From positions 1 through 50,780 of the IMG/VR virus record IMGVR_UViG_3300027763_000081: a stretch of 50,780 nucleotides of DNA; one strand, 5' to 3'. The number at the start of each line of letters is the position of its first letter. The stretch's first letter is position 1. The DNA comes from a virus. Of this stretch, positions 41,846 through 49,081 are shown in pieces. A model generated the notes under the pieces. The model was not told where the DNA came from, searched no databases, and saw nothing but the letters and a program-made list of their open reading frames with translations. Position numbers and translations under genes: made by a program.

Positions 41846-43065
41846 GCCATGTCTCCTTCGGGGACTGCGTCGTCTCGGTCACGCTGCACAAAGTTCTCCT
41901 GACGCACGATGTCCGGCCACACAACAGGGTCGGTCATCATGAACGGCAGGTACACGCTCGGCATGCCAGTGCCTTGGATCGGGTCGCCCATTTCGAAGTT
42001 GTCCGGATAGGGTTCGCGGTTCGCATATGAACGGCAAAACTTGAGTCGCTCATGGTACTGCGTGATCAGCTTCTCATCAAGCAAATGTGTCGCGGAAGTG
42101 TAAGAAATGTTGATGCACGGATTGGTGAGTCGCTCGGGCTCCATATGTAGATACTCACCCGTGCCCGTATACCACTCGTAGCATCGCTGCTCGTAGATGG
42201 CGGGATCCGGTTCACCAACAAACACCTTCTCATTGCGCGGTTCACCCTTGCGCGGACCAGACTTGAGCGGACTGGTGTCAAGCGTGAACGGGCGGTCCTT
42301 CATGCCGAACTCGATGGTCGGCTTCTGTACCGCAATGTGGATCACGCCACCCAGGCGCTCTGCGTTGTACTCTGCAAGATCCAGCTTGTTCATCACGTGG
42401 AAGTAGTGCTGGGTCTGGAACTCGATGGGGCACGCCTGCAGTCGCTCGGTTGCGCTGCTGCTTGTGGTCTTGAAGTCAACGATCCACAAGTCCTTGGGCT
42501 TGTTCGGGAACTTGATGAGCGCATCGGGCTGGATGACGCAGTCTTGGAAGCGGAGCATCGGCTCCTGCGCCACGATGTCCACGAAGTCAACCCAACCACC
42601 CAGCCTGCCGGTGGGGCCTTCGCCGTCGAGCTTGAACTGGACGGTCATAGAGGCAGAGAACCAGGCCCACGCAGTGCGGGCGTCCTTCTCCTCGCGCTCC
42701 TGGATCTCGCGGATGAGTTCGGCGGACTGGCCGGCAGTGCGACCGTAGGCACGGAGTTCCTGCAGGCGCAGGTCCATGACGCTCTCGTACATCTCGAGGG
42801 CGGCTTCCTTGTTCTTGCGCAGCGAGTAGGCGGCGAAGGCAAGGTGGGCCCACGATCCACGGGACAGGGCCGCGCTGTAGCGGGAGGCCTTGACCAGCCC
42901 GAGGCGGCGGCTCAGGTACCACGAGAACGGGCACGAGCGGAGCGAGCGGTAGTCGGACGAGCGGATGCCCACGTTGCGGGGTGCAATGCCGTGGTAGGAA
43001 AGCCATTCACGGGCATCCTGTCCACCGCTGGTGGGGACCTTGGGGGTTTCGGTTTCTGGTGGCAT
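41842..43065 (-). CDS. RecB-like PD-(D/E)XK exonuclease (407 aa)
   Basis: 407 residues. The N-terminal SLRSCPFSWYLSRRLGL (41-57) and the GSWAHLAFAAY (70-80, with H74) segments are those seen in RecB/Cas4-like exonucleases; D181 in QPDALIKF, DFKT (197-200) and QTQHYFHVM (217-225) give the metal-binding D...D-x-K core and the later Q/Y. Such nucleases resect DNA ends for the annealing ATPase encoded two genes downstream. Start ATG 43065 has CAGGAAAAACAC upstream. A strong hairpin lies 22 bases before this start. Confidence 0.8.
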   Translation of the reverse strand: MPPETETPKVPTSGGQDAREWLSYHGIAPRNVGIRSSDYRSLRSCPFSWYLSRRLGLVKASRYSAALSRGSWAHLAFAAYSLRKNKEAALEMYESVMDLRLQELRAYGRTAGQSAELIREIQEREEKDARTAWAWFSASMTVQFKLDGEGPTGRLGGWVDFVDIVAQEPMLRFQDCVIQPDALIKFPNKPKDLWIVDFKTTSSSATERLQACPIEFQTQHYFHVMNKLDLAEYNAERLGGVIHIAVQKPTIEFGMKDRPFTLDTSPLKSGPRKGEPRNEKVFVGEPDPAIYEQRCYEWYTGTGEYLHMEPERLTNPCINISYTSATHLLDEKLITQYHERLKFCRSYANREPYPDNFEMGDPIQGTGMPSVYLPFMMTDPVVWPDIVRQENFVQRDRDDAVPEGDMA

Positions 43066-43087
43066 GTGTTTTTCCTGAGGTTATTAA

Positions 43088-43123
43088 GCGAACGCGGGGC
43101 GCACCGCGACCCCCCGCGTTCGC
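43088..43123 (-). terminator. Strong hairpin just upstream of the exonuclease gene
   Basis: GCGAACGCGGGG (43088-43099) pairs perfectly with CCCCGCGTTCGC (43112-43123), 12 pairs. It lies between the HExxH gene and the exonuclease gene, about 22 bases before the exonuclease ATG. TTAATAACC follows on the leftward strand. It could terminate transcription from the preceding unit or regulate the exonuclease message. Confidence 0.55.
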
Positions 43124-43147
43124 GAATCTACGGGAGGAGGGTGTAGT

Positions 43148-43234
43148 ATGTGCTTCACCCATGCTGATGATCTAATCTCTCGCCCAGGATGGGCAAAGAA
43201 CAAGATGCCGTGGGTTTACCGGCAATGCGGGTAA
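43148..43234 (+). CDS. Candidate 28-residue antisense peptide
   Basis: A rightward ATG at 43148 is preceded 7 bases upstream by GGAGGAGG, a near-perfect ribosome-binding site, and reads 28 codons (starts MCFTHADDLI) to TAA at 43234. The surrounding genes run leftward. The spacer 43066-43362 has no leftward gene. The good ribosome-binding site is the only support. Confidence 0.25.
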   Translation: MCFTHADDLISRPGWAKNKMPWVYRQCG

Positions 43235-43309
43235 TGGGAATCCCGCTCAGCAAATGGGATGTACACGTTATTTGGACTTGTTGATTCGGCGTACACAGAA
43301 AGAAAAACT

Positions 43310-43373
43310 GGTAAGTCTTTCTTACCGTTTTCCGGAACCGGAAAGTTCAAGAAAGTGGAACTTTAAGTTCCAC
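43310..43373 (-). repeat. Three consecutive small inverted repeats
   Basis: In 64 bases there are GGTAAG/CTTACC (43310-43326), TTTCCGG/CCGGAAA (43329-43344) and GTGGAACTT/AAGTTCCAC (43355-43373). The last one contains the TAA stop of the HExxH gene. The cluster could be a multi-hairpin 3' end of the leftward transcript or a set of protein-binding sites. Confidence 0.5.
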
Positions 43374-43629
43374 CCTGACGGTAGCCCAGACGCCAAAGCA
43401 GTCTGGCAATGTCCGTGGCAGTGTCTGCTACTGCCTGCTCGTCGAGCTCGGGGCGGATGCAGTGCAGGGCTTCGTGGATAATGGTGTCCATTCTGTCCTT
43501 CTCAGACGGCCAGGTTCCGATGCGGATGATGCGACCATCAACGTGGCCTGGGTCTTGCATGTCACCGTAGTCCCGCATGTTGGGGACAAAGCGCAGGGTC
43601 CAGTACTTGCCGCCGAGTCGGACACGCAT
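43363..43629 (-). CDS. Small HExxH metalloprotein (88 aa)
   Basis: 88 residues. TIIHEALHCIRPELDEQAVAD (49-69) shows an HExxH zinc motif (HEALH 52-56) in a helix and further acidic residues E61 and E64, like SprT or minimal zincin proteins. ATG 43629 follows the metallophosphoesterase stop by 12 bases; that spacer holds the GCTGGTGGGG word. A function as peptidase or as zinc-binding factor is possible. Confidence 0.6.
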   Translation of the reverse strand: MRVRLGGKYWTLRFVPNMRDYGDMQDPGHVDGRIIRIGTWPSEKDRMDTIIHEALHCIRPELDEQAVADTATDIARLLWRLGYRQGGT

Positions 43630-43641
43630 AGCTGGTGGGGC

Positions 43642-44556
43642 CTAGTGGGCGAGGTGGAATTCGGGCGTCAATTGGTAGTACGTGTTGACCTTGTTGCCGG
43701 TCGAACGGCCAGCCTTCTTGGCAAGGTAAAGACGCATCCAGACTGCACCCTGCACTTCGGGACCACGGCCCTGCTCGATGTGCCAGCCGCTGTGGCCGTC
43801 ACCGAATTCGTCCTTGTAAGTGCCGGTACGGACGTGGTACTGGATGTCGCTGACGATGCGAGAACCGTGTTTGTCGCAGACCAGGCGCTCGCGGGACAGC
43901 GGCATGAACCACTGCTTGTGCACGTGTCCCTGCACGATGACGTCTGCGTCCGGCATGATGGCTGCGTTGCGCCGAACCTTCAGGGTGTCGAAGGACATGA
44001 GTGCTGCACCGCCAGAGCCGTGGAAGTACTTGAGGCTTAGCGAGTACCGCTCGTTGTTGATCTCAACGTTGAACTTAATCCAGCCACCGTATCCACCGGC
44101 GTGCACCTTGTGGCCAGACTGCTGGCTCATGCGCTCGCAGGTGCGCTCGGTGATGTCTGTCTCGCAGTTCTTCAGGATCGCGGACTCATGGTTGCCACGA
44201 CCGATCACTACGAAGTTCTCGGAGTACGGAGCGTAGAAGTCGGAAGCATGCCGGACTAGGGAATCGAGGTAGTCCGCAGCCAATGCATGCTCTTCTCGAA
44301 TGCCCGCCTTGTTGCGGCGAGGATCAAACTTGCCTTCCATGGCGCAGTGCAGATCGCCGACATCAATGATGCCAGCCTTCCTTTCACGCGCTTCATTGAG
44401 GTGCTTGAGTTCGAGGTCATGGTCGGCGTGGGGGTTGTCGTGGTGACGGTCCCCGGACAGCAGGAACCACCACTCATTCGTTCGCGAGGTGCAATCAAGA
44501 TCAACAAGGTGGATGTTCCTTGTTGCTGCCCTCACCTGGAACGGGACGTTTGCCAT
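43642..44556 (-). CDS. Calcineurin-like metallophosphoesterase (304 aa)
   Basis: 304 residues from ATG 44556, chosen because it overlaps the stop of the 38-residue membrane gene (TGATG). The five metal-binding stretches are visible: GDRHHD (35-40), VGDLH (66-70), GRGNHE (119-124), FHGSGG and QGHVHK. This is the full set for the dimetal phosphoesterase fold. Substrates range from nucleotides to DNA ends (Mre11/SbcD-like); the phage substrate is unknown. It is placed between lysis-like genes and the HExxH gene. Confidence 0.85.
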   Translation of the reverse strand: MANVPFQVRAATRNIHLVDLDCTSRTNEWWFLLSGDRHHDNPHADHDLELKHLNEARERKAGIIDVGDLHCAMEGKFDPRRNKAGIREEHALAADYLDSLVRHASDFYAPYSENFVVIGRGNHESAILKNCETDITERTCERMSQQSGHKVHAGGYGGWIKFNVEINNERYSLSLKYFHGSGGAALMSFDTLKVRRNAAIMPDADVIVQGHVHKQWFMPLSRERLVCDKHGSRIVSDIQYHVRTGTYKDEFGDGHSGWHIEQGRGPEVQGAVWMRLYLAKKAGRSTGNKVNTYYQLTPEFHLAH

Positions 44557-44672
44557 CAGATCTTGGAGCCATGCTTCTTGCAGAGGTACCAGCCGGCAAC
44601 GAAGCCGATGACACCGAGCAGGCCCGCGAACCAAAGGTTACCGAGGAAATCAGAGAAGTCAGCAAGGATCAT
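44556..44672 (-). CDS. Small one-pass membrane protein (38 aa)
   Basis: 38 residues from ATG 44672 (ATGA overlap with the lipoprotein gene, GAAAGGTTCACA upstream). After a short acidic start it has one hydrophobic segment of about 18 residues (LWFAGLLGVIGFVAGWYL, 13-30) and a Lys/His-rich end (CKKHGSKI). The size and layout fit a holin, pinholin or spanin-like lysis protein. The TGATG overlap with the metallophosphoesterase gene supports its reality. Confidence 0.6.
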   Translation of the reverse strand: MILADFSDFLGNLWFAGLLGVIGFVAGWYLCKKHGSKI

Positions 44673-45163
44673 TGTGAACCTTTCTTTTGGACACGTCGCC
44701 ACGCAGCGTCGAACTCAGGGTCTGAGGCCCGCCGCGCAGCGACATACTCGCGGGCATTCTCAGGGTTGTTGGGATCAAGCATGCCAGCCGCAAGGTCGGC
44801 GTCCCGGACTTTGGCACGGGGGAGCCAGCCGATGGCAACCCGGACGGCGGTGCCGAGGCCCGTCTGCCAGAGCAGCACGACCACACCCACGACCACCACG
44901 GCGAGCGCCGCCATCCATAGAGTAGAGAGCCAGGCGGGCACCTTGTCCTCCAGACCAGATAGCTGACTATGAGTATCAGCAGCCAGATTGTTGATGCGCT
45001 GGGCACGGGTCACTACCTCCCGGTCACCCGTTGCTTGGCCATGGTCGATGAGGACCTGGGCCTCCTCGCGGATGGCGTTGGTGTTGCTGCTCACCTTGGC
45101 GAGCGGGCTGCACCCCACCAGCCAGAAGTCAGCGAGAAGAATGAGAAGCAGGAGTCGCGTCAA
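44669..45163 (-). CDS. Lipoprotein with one transmembrane segment, u-spanin-like (164 aa)
   Basis: 164 residues, from TTG 45163. Residues 1-18 form a lipoprotein signal (LLLLILLADFWLVGC, lipobox L-V-G-C with Cys18), then a charged periplasmic-like helix (25-75), a transmembrane segment (about 77-99, WLSTLWMAALAVVVVGVVVLLW) and a cytoplasmic tail. One chain holding an outer-membrane lipid anchor and an inner-membrane segment is the layout of unimolecular spanins, which join the envelope membranes in the last lysis step. The neighbours are other small membrane proteins. The start codon is uncertain (TTG). Confidence 0.5.
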   Translation of the reverse strand: MTRLLLLILLADFWLVGCSPLAKVSSNTNAIREEAQVLIDHGQATGDREVVTRAQRINNLAADTHSQLSGLEDKVPAWLSTLWMAALAVVVVGVVVLLWQTGLGTAVRVAIGWLPRAKVRDADLAAGMLDPNNPENAREYVAARRASDPEFDAAWRRVQKKGSQ

Positions 45164-45347
45164 GCTTGTCTTCGATCTTGTCCAACCGGCGGTTGATCGA
45201 CTCCTGTTGGGTCACGAGTTGCATGAGCAGTCGGTCGTGCGTGAGGTACGCACTGCCGAGGATGGTGAGCAGGGTTACTGCAACGCCGATGATGCCGGCC
45301 CAATCGCGTGCGGAAAGACGAACCACGTTGTTGTGCTCGAGAGTCAT
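45129..45347 (-). CDS. Holin-like small membrane protein (72 aa)
   Basis: 72 residues. A short polar N-terminus, one hydrophobic helix (about 16-35, WAGIIGVAVTLLTILGSAYL) and a charged coiled-coil C-terminus (LLMQLVTQQESINRRLDKIEDKLD). This layout is common for one-pass holin or antiholin proteins. ATG 45347 follows the previous stop by 3 bases; its 3' end overlaps the lipoprotein gene by 35 bases. Together with the lipoprotein and 38-residue gene it forms the most likely lysis block. Confidence 0.55.
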   Translation of the reverse strand: MTLEHNNVVRLSARDWAGIIGVAVTLLTILGSAYLTHDRLLMQLVTQQESINRRLDKIEDKLDATPASHSSR

Positions 45348-45350
45348 GTG

Positions 45351-45821
45351 TTACTCAATTGTGATGGTAAATATCTTGATGGCGTTTTGTGCACCAAAAT
45401 TATTTGACACAGCCACAAGGATGTCTACGACTGGGTCGTTCCCTGAAAATGCAAGAAACGCGTAGTAGTTGTTTGGTCTCACAGAAACATAAGTGGTTGA
45501 TACGTCGAAAGCGTCGACGTTAATTGGAGTCTCGTCGACATAACCAGTAAAGTCTTGGGTTGAAGATTCAACAAATGCAAACGAACCACCAGCAGGACCT
45601 GTCAATCCACTGTTTGGCTCCACCGAAATTACAAGCGTTGCGGTGTTGGTGAAACCAGTGAGTCTTTGCCATGTAGTAATAACTTCTTCCCCAATTGGTC
45701 CATTCATATTCAACCAATTGGCTGAGTTAATCTGCTGATCGCCAGTGGGCTTGATCCGACTCCGCTGCCTGCGGAAGATCGGGTTGGCATACATGAATTG
45801 AGTGCGGCTATGACGCTGCAT
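45351..45821 (-). CDS. Beta-rich structural-like protein (156 aa)
   Basis: 156 residues from ATG 45821 in a TGATG overlap. Basic N-terminus, then beta-rich, Thr/Val/Asn-rich body (TATLVISVEPNSGLTG, NYYAFLAFSGNDPVVDILVAVSNNF). The gene is clearly more A/T-rich than its surroundings. Composition resembles virion decoration or receptor-contact proteins. It is unusual to find such a protein in the leftward replication arm. No family recognised. Confidence 0.6.
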   Translation of the reverse strand: MQRHSRTQFMYANPIFRRQRSRIKPTGDQQINSANWLNMNGPIGEEVITTWQRLTGFTNTATLVISVEPNSGLTGPAGGSFAFVESSTQDFTGYVDETPINVDAFDVSTTYVSVRPNNYYAFLAFSGNDPVVDILVAVSNNFGAQNAIKIFTITIE

Positions 45822-46318
45822 CAGACCCCCGCGTAGAGGACGGTGATGGTGGGCTGACCGCTGCTGGCATACGAGAACACCTCGATATACTCGCAGCCCA
45901 GCGTGTCAACAAGGATGAAGCCGCCCGGAGTCGTAACGCTTGCGCCGTTGTAAAGCTTGGCATCACCCTGCGAAAGCGTCCACGAGGTCATCTCGTACGC
46001 GCTTCCAATTCCGGGGAGGCTGGTCTGCTGCGTGGTTGAGACGGTTCCAACAACGTAGGCAAGAAGCTGCGGAACATACGAGTTGCTTTCCAGCACGTAG
46101 TTCCAACCGTAGACGTAGAAGTTCTGGCTAGCCGTGTTCGCGCTGCTGTAGATCTTCAGCTTCAGGTAGTTCAGGCTTGCGCCGAACACCGTGCTGCCCG
46201 TTGCCGAGACCGGCTTGGTTGCAGTCAGCTTCTTGTCGGGAGCCGTTCCTGCCGTGCCCGCCGTGAAGGATGCCAGGTGGAAGTTCTTCGCGTCGGTCGT
46301 GAGTGTGACGTATGACAT
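45821..46318 (-). CDS. Beta-rich structural-like protein (165 aa)
   Basis: 165 residues from ATG 46318, with CAGGAACACC upstream. Thr/Ser/Tyr/Val-rich throughout, strand-like, ending in TITVLYAGV. It reads like a small capsid decoration, fibre or host-contact protein. The gene lies directly after the ERCC4-type nuclease gene, whose frame runs on for 191 bases into it. With the 156-residue gene it forms a structural-looking pair in the replication arm. Confidence 0.65.
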   Translation of the reverse strand: MSYVTLTTDAKNFHLASFTAGTAGTAPDKKLTATKPVSATGSTVFGASLNYLKLKIYSSANTASQNFYVYGWNYVLESNSYVPQLLAYVVGTVSTTQQTSLPGIGSAYEMTSWTLSQGDAKLYNGASVTTPGGFILVDTLGCEYIEVFSYASSGQPTITVLYAGV

Positions 46319-46811
46319 GGTGTTCCTGAGTGATGAGCCACCTGGCTGCCCACTCACCCGCTGCCCTGCGCTGGCCTGCTGTGCTGGTGGGGAGGACGAT
46401 CAGACCGATGGCGAACTCCTGCAGGATACGCATAAGGGAGTCAATCGCAAGACCCGGGTGCGGCTTTCCCGGCTTGATTATGGGTGTCCCCACCAGCCCT
46501 TCAAGGAGGAGCAGCGGGCGAGCGGTCTCGTCCCGGAGGCGGCGGCAGCACTCGGCGAACCGGCGTCGGCCGTCAGGGGTGAGGAGATTCTGGGTGATCT
46601 CGTCAAGAGAACCCTTGCGCTCGACAACCGCTGCTCCCCCATCAAGGGCGTAGTCGCCCGTCTTCATCGTACGCTTCTGGGTACGAAGGCGTACCGTAAT
46701 ACCCGACTGATGGCACGGATCCTTGTTGGGGTCAAGGCAGACGATGTACTCGGGGAATGTGAACGGCTTCTTCTCCCGCTCGTCAACAAGGATGGTGTAC
46801 TCCCGCTTCAC
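46128..46811 (-). CDS. ERCC4-type nuclease (227 aa)
   Basis: 227 residues from GTG 46811, one base overlap with the polymerase stop. The N-terminal part carries the ERCC4 nuclease motif: VDERE (9-13), GDY (52-54) and VERKGSLDE (63-71, the ERKx3D core). The domain seems complete by about residue 160. The last 64 codons (46128-46318) overlap the 165-residue structural gene in a different frame and read as Gly/His/Arg-rich, so the real C-terminus may be earlier and the extra part may be a long overlap or a sequence error. The enzyme cuts branched or flap DNA and fits the replication and recombination genes around it. Confidence 0.75.
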   Translation of the reverse strand: MKREYTILVDEREKKPFTFPEYIVCLDPNKDPCHQSGITVRLRTQKRTMKTGDYALDGGAAVVERKGSLDEITQNLLTPDGRRRFAECCRRLRDETARPLLLLEGLVGTPIIKPGKPHPGLAIDSLMRILQEFAIGLIVLPTSTAGQRRAAGEWAARWLITQEHHVIRHTHDRREELPPGILHGGHGRNGSRQEADCNQAGLGNGQHGVRRKPELPEAEDLQQREHG

Positions 46812-48691
46812 TAGCCAGGAGTATATGGGTCAACCGGATCCGACAACTTGAAGGTGAACGGAATGTCCCGACCGAACATCTCTTGGCAGGTGTCGAAGAT
46901 GCACCGCTGGATGGTGTGGTGCGTATCGTCGTAGGTATTGGACGTCTGGAATACCAGCTCGTCGTGCAGCTGCAGGGACATCTGGCAACTGTCCAGAAGC
47001 AGGGACATGTTGGTCTGGAGCATGGACATGAACACGGCGGCGTGACCCTGGACCATGAACGACGTGGTGTCGTGCATAGTTTTGGCGGCGCTGTGCATAT
47101 ATGCAATGCCGGCATGGTCCAGATACAGATTGCCGTTCGTACCTGCCTGGTGCCACATGGTCCTCGTGTTCCTGTAGTCAGTCCACTGAGTGAAGACCGG
47201 GAGTTCCGCGATCTCGTCCTTCGTGATGAGGTTGGCGGACGTGGCGATGGCTGTGCGCCATGCCTTGTCGACACCGCCGCCGTTGACCCCCACCAGCAGG
47301 GCGATCTTGGAGATGCTGCGGTTGCTGCCGAGGCTGGAGTACGGGTCGGGCGAGAAGGCGAAGTCGTACATCCGGCGGTCACGGGACAGGGCTGCTGCGA
47401 TGCGGAGCTCGAAGGCAGTCATGTCCATGTGGTACAGGCTGTCGCTGGTGGGGACCATGAGACTGCGCAGTTCCTTGGTCCAAGTCTGTGCGGCTGGTCG
47501 GCGGGCGGACAGGCGGGCGGACTGGGTGCCGCCGTCGTCCGTGGGTGCGCCGTACCACGAGGGGTAGCAGATCCGCTTGTTGCCCACGGTGACACAGCCG
47601 GAGTTGACGGTGATGCCTTGGCCGCGGCTGATCTTGTCGGCCAGGATCTTGCGGCACTCCTGCTCCATGGATTCGTACTTCGAGCAAGCATTCAACTTTA
47701 TCATCAGGTGTACGTTCATGTCGTACTCGAAGTCGTACTTGATGATTGCCGACAGGACGTTCCGATTCTCCCGGTTGTTGCGCACGCTGCGCTTCTTGTC
47801 GGAGTACTCAAGTAGTCCAGCATCATGCAGGTTGTACATGATGCGGTCGGCTTGGGTCACCGCGTCGTCGATGAGCTTGCCCTGCGTAGTGCCGCTGCCC
47901 TCGCCGGACAGGATGACGCCCATGGTAAGGAGGTCTGCCTCGTGCTTCTCGTAAGCGAGACGGCAGTCGTCCGCGTAGTCGAGTAGCTTGTCCTTCTGGA
48001 ATGCCTGGCCGGTGAGCGACAGGTTCTCGATGTTCCAGAGGCGGTCGGAGTGGAACATGATGGAGGATGGCGTGAGCTTCTGGCCACGCTCGTCGGCAAT
48101 GCGCTGGCACAGGGCGCGTGCTGCGAGCACGGCGTTGTGTGTGTCCTCCGCGTTGTACTTGATGGCGTCGGCGCACATCGGGAACTTGAACTTCCCGTCC
48201 TTGAGTGTGCGCTCGTAGGCGAACGCGCCAAGGGCTGGGCCAAGCGCTTTGAGCGAGCGCTCCTTGCGTGCACCGGAGTGGATCCACGAGAGGATCACGG
48301 TGTCCACAAGGGTGGGCTTTGGGTTACTGCTGAGGATGTAGTCCAGCGACTTGAACTGCCGCAGGTACATGAGGTCGTACACGATGTTCGAGCCGACGAT
48401 GGTGTCGGCCTTGCGCAGCATGTCCTCGACGACCATGATGTCGTTGCTGCACATGTCGATGACCGCTGATTCCCCAGGCTCCCAGCTGGTGGGGTCCGAC
48501 GGTTCGCCTTCGACGATGGTGATTGCGCATTGGGGAACCATGCGGCAGGGCAGGATGGTGCCGAGGTCAACCTTCGTGGAGAGTCCGGGATGGAAGACAG
48601 TCTGGTCGGGGCATGGTGCGCCCTTGTTCTCGAAGAACTCGAACGCGCCGTAGGTTTCGATGTCGAGCGAGATGATGAGTGGCTTGCTCAT
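46811..48691 (-). CDS. DNA polymerase, family A with 3'-5' exonuclease domain (626 aa)
   Basis: 626 residues, start ATG 48691 in an ATGA overlap with the upstream gene. Proofreading exonuclease: D10-I-E12, D106 (SNIVYDL) and Y179-x3-D183. Polymerase: motif A DMTAFELR (423-430), motif B R458-SIS-K462-IALL-VGVN-G471, motif C LHDE (575-578). In motif B, E. coli Pol I Phe762 is Leu466 here and Tyr766 is Asn470, both unusual and affecting sugar choice and fidelity in the family. The thumb and palm appear otherwise complete. With the SF3 helicase and SSB-like proteins it should form the replisome. It is coupled upstream to a chain of small genes and downstream to the ERCC4 nuclease. Confidence 0.9.
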   Translation of the reverse strand: MSKPLIISLDIETYGAFEFFENKGAPCPDQTVFHPGLSTKVDLGTILPCRMVPQCAITIVEGEPSDPTSWEPGESAVIDMCSNDIMVVEDMLRKADTIVGSNIVYDLMYLRQFKSLDYILSSNPKPTLVDTVILSWIHSGARKERSLKALGPALGAFAYERTLKDGKFKFPMCADAIKYNAEDTHNAVLAARALCQRIADERGQKLTPSSIMFHSDRLWNIENLSLTGQAFQKDKLLDYADDCRLAYEKHEADLLTMGVILSGEGSGTTQGKLIDDAVTQADRIMYNLHDAGLLEYSDKKRSVRNNRENRNVLSAIIKYDFEYDMNVHLMIKLNACSKYESMEQECRKILADKISRGQGITVNSGCVTVGNKRICYPSWYGAPTDDGGTQSARLSARRPAAQTWTKELRSLMVPTSDSLYHMDMTAFELRIAAALSRDRRMYDFAFSPDPYSSLGSNRSISKIALLVGVNGGGVDKAWRTAIATSANLITKDEIAELPVFTQWTDYRNTRTMWHQAGTNGNLYLDHAGIAYMHSAAKTMHDTTSFMVQGHAAVFMSMLQTNMSLLLDSCQMSLQLHDELVFQTSNTYDDTHHTIQRCIFDTCQEMFGRDIPFTFKLSDPVDPYTPG

Positions 48692-48900
48692 TGGTTCTTC
48701 CTGATGTCGAAGGTCATGTTCTGGTGGATGCGCAACTGGGCTGTGGTGTAGTGACGGAGATGTCCGCCGTTGCAGAGAGCGATGCACCACACGTCGTTCT
48801 CGAACGTGCCGCCGTCACGGACGTATATGGCGTAGCCATCCTGTCCATCGCACGTGATGACAGGAATGGGCGTGTCGAATTGGTGGACGCTATTGCTCAC
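48688..48900 (-). CDS. Small hypothetical protein (70 aa)
   Basis: 70 residues from GTG 48900, overlapping the previous gene by 11 bases, and overlapping the polymerase ATG in ATGA. Mixed strands (IPVITCDGQDGYAIYVRDGG, DVWCIALCNGGHLRHYT) and a basic C-terminus. Three Cys, but no clear metal motif. No family recognised. Its position directly ahead of the polymerase gene suggests coupling. Confidence 0.6.
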   Translation of the reverse strand: MSNSVHQFDTPIPVITCDGQDGYAIYVRDGGTFENDVWCIALCNGGHLRHYTTAQLRIHQNMTFDIRKNQ

Positions 48901-49081
48901 GGGCCTCGTACTCCTGGATCTTGGAGAGGTACATGGTGTTGCGAGCCTTGGCTTCCTTCAGTTCTTGCCGCAGCGTGGCGATGAGTTCGTTCTGCCGTTC
49001 GATCTGATTGGCAGCAGCAATCATGATCGAGGGAGCGAGGCACTCGCTGTTGGTGCGGAGTTTGTTGATGATGTCACTCAC
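48890..49081 (-). CDS. Small coiled-coil protein (63 aa)
   Basis: 63 residues from GTG 49081 (GTGA overlap), the upstream part of the frame being out of keeping. Nearly all helix, with heptad-like leucines and many Gln, Glu and Lys (NQIERQNELIATLRQELKEAKAR). Likely a dimeric coiled coil. No family recognised. Confidence 0.6.
   Translation of the reverse strand: MSDIINKLRTNSECLAPSIMIAAANQIERQNELIATLRQELKEAKARNTMYLSKIQEYEAREQ

Noticed and set aside
40478-41902. Rightward frame of 474 codons opposite the Sak4-like gene
   Set aside because: The leftward strand carries clear Walker A and B motifs; the rightward reading has no motif and is Leu/Val/Asp-biased shadow.
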